Source: a virus
Direction: 5' to 3' (one strand)
Length of the DNA: 31,150 nucleotides
IMG/VR virus record: IMGVR_UViG_3300037042_002528
Location: 1 to 31,150 of that record
The first letter of the stretch is position 1. Each line of letters opens with the position of its first letter. The notes below the pieces were generated by a model. It saw only the letters and a list, made by a program, of their open reading frames with translations. It did no database searches and was not told the origin of the DNA. Both the position numbers and the translations under genes were made by a program. Shown one piece after another: positions 23,475-28,802 of this stretch.

Positions 23475-23693
23475 ATGAAAACACAAGCAGATTTAGCAAA
23501 TGATATCCAAAAGGATATGGAACAAATGGGTTACTTAGCAATCCCAGACTTTAGTAAGGTTGGTGACCTTATTGATACAAAAGACTATGATTTAGAAAAG
23601 AAGAATGCATATTATCAAAACCTTAGTAAGTTAGCACTATCACAGGCATTTGATGAGATGATGGATGAATTTACAAACAATAAAATTAAATAA
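23475..23693 (+). CDS. Small helical protein of unknown function
   Basis: The 72-residue acidic protein is predicted helical ('QADLANDIQKDMEQMGYLAI', 'EKKNAYYQNLSKLALSQAFD'). It starts one base after the initiator gene stops and belongs to that operon. It may be an accessory replication protein such as a loader partner; this is inference from position only. Not recognised. Confidence 0.5.
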   Translation: MKTQADLANDIQKDMEQMGYLAIPDFSKVGDLIDTKDYDLEKKNAYYQNLSKLALSQAFDEMMDEFTNNKIK

Positions 23694-23694
23694 G

Positions 23695-24267
23695 ATGAAA
23701 GTAAAACCAATACAGGGATTTAATGATTACTTTATATCAGATACAGGTATAGTATATTCAAACAAATTATCTAACAGAGCATTCTTTTCTGGTGGTATGT
23801 ATCCTATTGCACCAAAGGAGCACAACAGAGGATATTGGGAAGTAGGTTTATTTCCACCAATGGTAGGAAAGAATAAGGGATTGCGTAAATGGTTTAGAGT
23901 ACATCAGTTAGTAGCAAACGCTTTCATTAAGAAACCTAAAGCAACTTTTGATGTATATGGTAATGTAATTGAATTAATACCTAATCATATCAACGGAAAC
24001 AAAAAAGATAATAGAGTAGAGAACTTAGAATGGTTGACTCGTTCAGAGAATATGACACATGCTTATGTAGTGTTGGGTAGAGAAAACGTTACACGTCCTA
24101 TTTATTATGACGGAGTAAGATACAACTCAATCAAAGAATGTGCTATGGTAAATGGATTTAATCACAACTCACTTTGCTCCACACTATCACAACATAAAAC
24201 TTTATATAAAAAGAAATCAATCGGTTACGCTACGGATGGATTAATAAACAATAATATAAAAGCTTAA
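23695..24267 (+). CDS. NUMOD4/HNH homing endonuclease
   Basis: I choose ATG 23695 (190 codons), just after the upstream stop, over the in-frame ATG at 23665. Residues 1-25 ('VKPIQGFNDYFISDTGIVYS') fit a NUMOD4 DNA-binding motif. 'WFRVHQLVANAFI' followed by 'NHINGNKKDNRVENLEWLT' (about 67-115) fits an HNH_3 nuclease with candidate catalytic His70, Asn97-His98 and Asn110. The tail ('YNSIKECAMVNGFNHNSLC') fits a NUMOD1-type helix-turn-helix. Such free-standing homing endonucleases cut a specific DNA site in related phages and spread by repair. It lies beside the origin. It could also assist packaging, but the NUMOD parts favour homing. Confidence 0.8.
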   Translation: MKVKPIQGFNDYFISDTGIVYSNKLSNRAFFSGGMYPIAPKEHNRGYWEVGLFPPMVGKNKGLRKWFRVHQLVANAFIKKPKATFDVYGNVIELIPNHINGNKKDNRVENLEWLTRSENMTHAYVVLGRENVTRPIYYDGVRYNSIKECAMVNGFNHNSLCSTLSQHKTLYKKKSIGYATDGLINNNIKA

Positions 24268-24269
24268 TT

Positions 24270-24470
24270 ATGAAATGGATTAAATTAGGAACGTGGTTAG
24301 AATGGACAATAGACTTTCTAACAATGGGACAAGGAGAAAGAATTGCACTATGGATTGCAAGAAAGGTATTCGGACGAAATGAATGTGGATGTTGCCAAAG
24401 AAAAGAATGGCTAAACAAACTAACTAACCCTGAATACGATGGAGAATGTAACGGAATAAACTTATACTAA
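24270..24470 (+). CDS. Small Cys-containing protein
   Basis: The 66-residue protein has an amphipathic helix ('TWLEWTIDFLTMGQGERIAL') and then 'ECGCCQRKEWLNKL', a CxCC cluster, with a last Cys near the end ('DGECNG'). Three clustered Cys can bind zinc. A 'C.CC.+R...LN' motif is common in small phage genes near the packaging genes. It starts two bases after the HNH stop and one base before its neighbour. Function unknown. Confidence 0.55.
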   Translation: MKWIKLGTWLEWTIDFLTMGQGERIALWIARKVFGRNECGCCQRKEWLNKLTNPEYDGECNGINLY

Positions 24471-24471
24471 T

Positions 24472-24705
24472 ATGGCAGAAGAAAATAAATACTCACCTTT
24501 CTCAGAGGCAGAGTTTAATGAAATGAGAGAAGAACTATCATCAATCAGAATGCATTTACCTGAGCACTTAATGGGTAAGATGTGGAGTAGATGTACAAGG
24601 GCTAGAGGGACTAGAGAGAACCAACCCTGCAGCTGCAAATCATCAGGTGGCCTATGGGCTAGATGTATTGATGAGTTGAGAAAATTTGTAAGTGATAGAA
24701 TTTAA
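24472..24705 (+). CDS. Small Cys-containing protein
   Basis: The 77-residue protein has a helical N-terminus ('SEAEFNEMREELSSIRMHLP') and 'RENQPCSCKSSGGLWARCID', so Cys residues in 'SRC', 'PCSC' and 'ARC' could make a zinc site. The segment 'PCsC.ss..lW..c...L..F' is one I associate with small Bacteroidota phage proteins. Its stop overlaps the next start (TAATG at 24703-24707), showing coupling to the sigma-like gene. Confidence 0.55.
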   Translation: MAEENKYSPFSEAEFNEMREELSSIRMHLPEHLMGKMWSRCTRARGTRENQPCSCKSSGGLWARCIDELRKFVSDRI

Positions 24706-25259
24706 TGAAGATAGAAGAAATTCAAAAAGAAAACAATAGAAGGCTGGACATTCTTTATAGAGTTAAGAATGATTGGTTGATGTCAGCAGCATATAACATA
24801 ACAAAGAATAGAGAGATGGCTAAGGAATTAGTTGCAGAACTCTATTCTTACATTGCGGAAAGAGGTAATCCAAATATATGGTATGGTGTAGATGATTTCA
24901 ATATGATGTATCTCCATAGCTTCCTGCGTACCAGACACATTAATATGGTAAAGAGTAATGGTAAGGTGCAGACCATTTCGGACACTTATGATGTAGTAGA
25001 TGAAGAATACAATGAGGAGATGGATACTAAAGTACAGCAATGCTATGATGATATAGTAAATGAGATACAACAATTACAAAGAACAAAGATGTGGAGTTCA
25101 GCCCGTTTAGCTGAATTATATTTTTTTAGTGGAGATAAGATGACATTAGATAAGTTGAGTAAAGATATAGGGATAAGCAAGAGCACATCCTTTCTAAATG
25201 TCAAAAAGATTAAACAACATATAAGACTAACTAAGGTTAATCCCTTCAAACCATCCTAG
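24705..25259 (+). CDS. Sigma-70/ECF-like transcription factor
   Basis: The 184-residue protein has a region resembling sigma region 2: 'WLMSAAYNITKNREMAKELVAELYSYI' (about 24-50), with 'FLRTRHINMVKSNGKV' following. The C-terminus (about 140-175) forms a region-4-like helix-turn-helix: 'LYFFSGDKMTLDKLSKDIGI', 'SKSTSFLNVKKIKQHI'. This two-domain layout is that of small alternative sigma factors. It lies just before the packaging genes. It could regulate late genes with, or instead of, the gp55-like factor at 18415. A non-sigma HTH regulator is the alternative. Confidence 0.55.
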   Translation: MKIEEIQKENNRRLDILYRVKNDWLMSAAYNITKNREMAKELVAELYSYIAERGNPNIWYGVDDFNMMYLHSFLRTRHINMVKSNGKVQTISDTYDVVDEEYNEEMDTKVQQCYDDIVNEIQQLQRTKMWSSARLAELYFFSGDKMTLDKLSKDIGISKSTSFLNVKKIKQHIRLTKVNPFKPS

Positions 25260-25328
25260 AAACGATTTTAAGGTGGCAAGGTTCAACGATAACTACGAAG
25301 GTGGATATAGTTGTTATATCTATATATA

Positions 25329-25338
25329 TTGTTAAATA
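25329..25338 (+). promoter_or_regulatory. Putative late-promoter motif TTGTTAAATA
   Basis: It lies 12 bases before the ATG of the small terminase gene and follows a TATATATA tract (25321-25328), like the copy at 17062. Confidence 0.42.
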
Positions 25339-25350
25339 CAACGAATTACA

Positions 25351-25671
25351 ATGGCATTTGAAAAGAACGATAAGAGAATCAATAGAGCAGGCAGACCGGC
25401 AGGTGCACTGAATAGAAGTACGGAGATGATGAAACTATCATTAGCTCGTGCTACTAATAAAGTAATGGATAATCTCCCAGCACTTATGGAAGATATGATG
25501 AAGAAAGACCCGAAGGGTGCAGTAGACATCACACTTAAAATGTTGGAGTTTCATTTACCTAAGCAGAGTAGAATGGAATTGAAAGCAGAAGTAGAACAAA
25601 GAATACAGCAAATATCCGTAAACATTAATCAAAAGGTAGTAGATGCATCTGGAAGTCAACACAACGATTAG
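25351..25671 (+). CDS. Terminase small subunit candidate
   Basis: The 106-residue basic protein opens 'KRINRAGRPAGALNRSTEMM', a 'GRP.GA.N+.T' start common to small phage proteins placed before the large terminase. Helices follow ('ATNKVMDNLPALMEDMMKK', 'AVDITLKMLEFHLPKQ'). It should recognise viral DNA for packaging. The large subunit gene starts inside its 3' end (29-base overlap). The assignment is by position and N-terminal motif. Confidence 0.55.
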   Translation: MAFEKNDKRINRAGRPAGALNRSTEMMKLSLARATNKVMDNLPALMEDMMKKDPKGAVDITLKMLEFHLPKQSRMELKAEVEQRIQQISVNINQKVVDASGSQHND

Positions 25672-26806
25672 TTATAAGCACATAGAGGATTGCCCTACTA
25701 GGGTTTGTCATTTAGTGGGTGGTAGCCGTAGTGGTAAGACATACGCTGCACTTCAATGGCTTATCGTACAAGCGCTTCAAAACAAAGAGGTGGTAACTAT
25801 TGTAAGGAAAACAATACCATCGCTTAAAAGGACTGTAATGAAGGATTTCAAAGACCTGATGCAGTTGATGGGTATATGGAATGAGAATGATTTTAATATA
25901 TCGGATAGGACATATACGTTCTATAATGATTCACAAATACAATTCATCAGTACGGATAACGCTGAGAAGCTGAGAGGAGTTAAATCAAACATACTATGGA
26001 TTGAGGAAGCATCCGAGGTAGATAGTGAATCATACCTACAATTACAAATTCGTACAACAGGCAGAATCATATTGAGTTATAACCCTACGGTAAGCCCGTG
26101 GCACTGGCTTCGTGAGATGGTAGATTGTACTCGTTACTTCACATCATACAAAGATAATCCTTATTTAGAAAAGAGTGTAATCAGAGCCTTAGAGGATTTG
26201 AAGAATACAAACATTAAAGCATGGCAAGTATATACAAAGGGTGAGTACACAACAAACGATAAGGCTATATTTGAATTTGAATTAGTAGAGTGGTTGCCTG
26301 ATGAAGCAGAGTTTGTAGCATGGGGATTGGACTTTGGATATGCTAATGACCCTAACGCATTGGTGAGTATGTGGAAGCTGAATGGTAATGAGCTATACAT
26401 CTTAGAACACTGCTATGAGAAGGGAATGGTGACAAACGAAATAGTGGATATGTTGAAGAAAGCAGTGAGTGGTAATGAGGAGATATGGGCGGATAGTAGT
26501 GAACCAAGACTTATAGAAGAAATTCGTAGAGCTGGGTTTAATATTAAGCCGGTAACAAAAGGTAAGGATAGTATTAACTTTGGTATAGGTGTATTGCAGA
26601 ACTATAAGATAAAGATACCTAAGAGTTGTCAGAACCTAATCAATGAGTTCTATTCGTATGAGTGGGAAACGGATAGGTTCGGAAAGATATTAGATAGGCC
26701 TGTTGATTTTAACAATCACTTATTAGATGCTGCTCGTTATGTAGCAATGATGAAGTTATCACAAAAAGCAACAGCTATGGGAAAATATGTAATCTCAATA
26801 AAGTAA
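25643..26806 (+). CDS. terL: Terminase large subunit
   Basis: The 387-residue protein has an ATPase domain with Walker A 'GGSRSGKT' (26-33), Walker B 'ILWIEEAS' (about 115-122) and a 'LSYNP' coupling motif. It also has a nuclease domain with 'WGLDFGYANDPNAL' (first acidic residue), 'EEIWADSSEP' (second) and 'NHLLDAARY' (third). This fits the PBSX/Terminase_3 family. It pumps DNA through the portal and cuts concatemers. The start overlaps the small subunit gene by 29 bases; no better ATG is visible upstream of Walker A. The length is at the short end of the family. Confidence 0.93.
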   Translation: MHLEVNTTISYKHIEDCPTRVCHLVGGSRSGKTYAALQWLIVQALQNKEVVTIVRKTIPSLKRTVMKDFKDLMQLMGIWNENDFNISDRTYTFYNDSQIQFISTDNAEKLRGVKSNILWIEEASEVDSESYLQLQIRTTGRIILSYNPTVSPWHWLREMVDCTRYFTSYKDNPYLEKSVIRALEDLKNTNIKAWQVYTKGEYTTNDKAIFEFELVEWLPDEAEFVAWGLDFGYANDPNALVSMWKLNGNELYILEHCYEKGMVTNEIVDMLKKAVSGNEEIWADSSEPRLIEEIRRAGFNIKPVTKGKDSINFGIGVLQNYKIKIPKSCQNLINEFYSYEWETDRFGKILDRPVDFNNHLLDAARYVAMMKLSQKATAMGKYVISIK

Positions 26807-26807
26807 T

Positions 26808-27431
26808 ATGAAAAGATGTATAATAGTACAAGGACCTGCTTATAGTAATTCCATATCACAAATAAGAGAATGTTGGAAAGGCTATGATGTTATCTATTCA
26901 ACATGGAAAGGATACGAAGGATTGCATACGGAAGATGAGATAGTAATATATTCAGAGCTACCTAATAACAATGGAGTAAAGAATCTAAACTATCAAAAGG
27001 TAAGTACATTAGCTGGATTAGAATTGGCTAAGGAGATGGGATATGAAAGAGCACTGAAATGGAGAAGTGATATGTGGACTAATAACGCTGATGGATTAAT
27101 GGATTTATTTACGGATGGATACAACACATTATGCTGGGTAGATAGTGAAGGTGGCTACCTAACTGATTTCTTTATGGAAGATAGTGTAGATAACCTTATT
27201 AAAGCATGGGACATTCATCCGCATGGTTCGTTTCCTGAGAAGATAATCACCAATAGGATAGATGAGTTAGGATGGATGGATAGAGTGAATCTAATCGTAT
27301 CAGAATTAACCCCTGAGCTGGACATATATTGGAATACAAGATATGGAGCTTATTGGCAACACAACTTAAATAAAGAAACAATATATAAAAACAATAGAAC
27401 ATGGAAAAAGAATTTGACATCAACAATCTAA
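26808..27431 (+). CDS. WavE-like glycosyltransferase
   Basis: The 207-residue protein shows the signature of the WavE family of LPS-core glycosyltransferases: 'IIVQGPAYSNSI' (5-16), 'DVIYSTWKG' (27-35), 'DEIVIYSELP', 'NLNYQKVSTLAGLELAK' (59-75) and 'ALKWRSDMW' (82-90). In relatives the last is '.lK.RtDm', thought to bind metal and sugar nucleotide. The C-terminal half is shorter than in bacterial WavE. It starts one base after the terminase stop and overlaps the next gene by 31 bases, so it belongs to the packaging operon. The acceptor is unknown: virion protein or host surface sugar. Confidence 0.7.
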   Translation: MKRCIIVQGPAYSNSISQIRECWKGYDVIYSTWKGYEGLHTEDEIVIYSELPNNNGVKNLNYQKVSTLAGLELAKEMGYERALKWRSDMWTNNADGLMDLFTDGYNTLCWVDSEGGYLTDFFMEDSVDNLIKAWDIHPHGSFPEKIITNRIDELGWMDRVNLIVSELTPELDIYWNTRYGAYWQHNLNKETIYKNNRTWKKNLTSTI

Positions 27432-27718
27432 CACAACAGGACTTCATGGAGATGGCAGCGTATGTGGCAATGAGTGAGAAGAAGAACGTAGAACTTCTCA
27501 ATGAATTAAGAGAAACTAAATCGTATTTAGCTGCAACACTACAACAAAGGAATTCAGCAGAGATGAAGTACCAAAACCTTTTAGCTGATAAGGCTTTAAA
27601 GACTGTACCTATTACGGAAGCAGTAGTAATGAATGCATCCTTTGATTTAATTAATCCAGAACAATGGGCTGTACCTGCTGATAAAGTTAGTGTAGTACCA
27701 AAATCAAATAAGATATAA
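27401..27718 (+). CDS. Small coiled-coil protein of unknown function
   Basis: The 105-residue protein has a central helical, probably coiled-coil region (about 25-60: 'EKKNVELLNELRETKSYLAA', 'LQQRNSAEMKYQNLLADKA') and a polar end with 'EQWAVPADKVSVVPK'. It overlaps the WavE-like gene by 31 bases and stops one base before the chaperone-like gene. It may be a partner of that gene in tail or head assembly. Not recognised. Confidence 0.5.
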   Translation: MEKEFDINNLTQQDFMEMAAYVAMSEKKNVELLNELRETKSYLAATLQQRNSAEMKYQNLLADKALKTVPITEAVVMNASFDLINPEQWAVPADKVSVVPKSNKI

Positions 27719-27719
27719 T

Positions 27720-28349
27720 ATGAAGAAAGAAATTAAAATAGTAGTACCAACTAAATGGTCAGCTGTAACGCTAAAACAATACCTAGCACTACAAAGAGAT
27801 TTGAAAGTGTATGGAGAAGATGAGAATGCTTATGTGGCATGTTTGTTACATCACCTATGTGGATTCTCAGCAGAGTATCTGCATAACTTAGATACTGAAA
27901 CCTTTATTAAGATTAAGAAAGACCTTACAGGCTTTATGACCAATACGGATAGTGAGCTACAAAGGTTTATTAAAATTGATGGGGTTGAATATGGATTTGA
28001 ACCTAACCTATCAAAAATGTCTTATGGTTCTTATTTGGACATTACTAAGCATGATACATTTGCTATTGATGAGAATTGGGCAAAGATAATGAGTATCCTA
28101 TATAGACCTGTAAAGAGAAAGAGTATGGGAACGTATGAGATAGAAGAATACGCATTAAAGGATAATGAAGCTCTTTTCTTAGAAGTTCCAATGGATGTAC
28201 ATTACGGAGCATTGTTTTTTTTTGTTCGTTTATTAACGGCCTTACCGAGCGTTATCCTGAAATCTATGATGGATTCGGAGAAGCTCCCTCCGAGCATCAA
28301 GTCCGTTTTGGAAAGAAGTGGAAAAATTACAGCTCAGTTATCCAATTAG
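27720..28349 (+). CDS. Tail-assembly-chaperone-like protein, zero-frame product
   Basis: The 209-residue protein is helical, with 'AVTLKQYLALQRDLK', 'CLLHHLCGFSAEYLHNLD', 'SKMSYGSYLDITKH', 'WAKIMSILYRPVKRKSMGTY' and 'MDVHYGALFFFVRLL'. The 'LYRPv....Y.ie.Y' and 'dv.yGAl.FF..Ll..L' segments are ones I associate with Bacteroidota phage proteins in the packaging/tail region. At 28215-28223 a run of nine T covers codons FFF; the heptamer T_TTT_TTT (28217-28223) suits a -1 ribosomal frameshift, and a -1 frame stays open to 28486. Lambda gpG/gpGT uses the same scheme. A genuine frameshift mutation or a miscounted homopolymer would look similar. Confidence 0.55.
   Translation: MKKEIKIVVPTKWSAVTLKQYLALQRDLKVYGEDENAYVACLLHHLCGFSAEYLHNLDTETFIKIKKDLTGFMTNTDSELQRFIKIDGVEYGFEPNLSKMSYGSYLDITKHDTFAIDENWAKIMSILYRPVKRKSMGTYEIEEYALKDNEALFLEVPMDVHYGALFFFVRLLTALPSVILKSMMDSEKLPPSIKSVLERSGKITAQLSN
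28217..28223 (+). promoter_or_regulatory. Slippery heptamer T_TTT_TTT
   Basis: In the zero frame the codons are TTT at 28218 and 28221, preceded by T at 28217, a perfect X_XXY_YYZ heptamer inside a 9-T run (28215-28223). A modest hairpin, TTCGGAG (28274-28280) with CTCCGAG (28288-28294), lies about 50 bases downstream. Confidence 0.5.
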
Positions 28350-28486
28350 CAGGAGGAGATATAAATAAGATGAATGATGTTGTGGAGTTACCATTAGAGC
28401 AGTGCTTGTTATTCTTAGCTTATAACTCAGATTACAATTACTTACAGAACCTATTACATAAAGAAGTTTTAGCTAGAACAAAATGA
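28223..28486 (+). CDS. -1 frame extension of the chaperone-like gene
   Basis: After the T run the -1 frame stays open for 87 codons to TGA 28484-28486, well past the zero-frame stop at 28349. It reads as ordinary protein ('FINGLTERYPEIYDGFGEAP', 'VRFGKKWKNYSSVIQLAGGD', 'VVELPLEQCLLFLAYNSDYN'). It has no ATG of its own near the T run; a lone ATG lies at 28370. The fused product would be about 255 residues. Bases 28223-28349 would code in two frames. Confidence 0.5.
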   Translation, partial: CSFINGLTERYPEIYDGFGEAPSEHQVRFGKKWKNYSSVIQLAGGDINKMNDVVELPLEQCLLFLAYNSDYNYLQNLLHKEVLARTK

Positions 28487-28510
28487 TAATCCACTACAAT
28501 TGGGTATTTG

Positions 28511-28521
28511 TTTGTTAAATA
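28511..28521 (+). promoter_or_regulatory. Putative late-promoter motif TTTGTTAAATA
   Basis: It lies 16 bases before the ATG at 28538, in a 51-base gap that separates the chaperone-like gene from the fibre unit. Same core as the copies at 2091, 3428 and 25329. Confidence 0.42.
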
Positions 28522-28537
28522 ATAAAATCATTAGTAT

Positions 28538-28783
28538 ATGCCAACTCCAGCTTACTTAGCCCGATTTAAAGCAACTTCGGGTGTTTACTTAGGACCTACC
28601 AGGGGAAAGAGTTCACCAAAGAATAATAGACAAGCTTGTTTATGTGCGAATTCAAACACATACTCACGCAAATGTTGTGATGGTGCATTGATTCAGCAAG
28701 GGATAGGACAAACACAATCGCCAGCAGTAGTGTTAGGTGGATTTAGTAATGGGTTTAGTAACGGGTTTAACATCATATCATAA
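28538..28783 (+). CDS. Small Cys-rich phage protein
   Basis: The 81-residue protein contains 'ACLCANSNTYSRKCCDGALI' (about 33-52) and 'QQGIG', a pattern (CLC...nTYs..CCdG...qGIG) that I associate with small proteins near tail fibre genes of Bacteroidota phages. It ends with a short repeated 'GFSNGFSNGFN'. Four Cys suggest disulfides or a metal site. It lies 19 bases before the tail fibre gene. Function not known; possibly a small virion or fibre-tip protein. Confidence 0.6.
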   Translation: MPTPAYLARFKATSGVYLGPTRGKSSPKNNRQACLCANSNTYSRKCCDGALIQQGIGQTQSPAVVLGGFSNGFSNGFNIIS

Positions 28784-28802
28784 GTAAAATTAATTAACGT
28801 AT

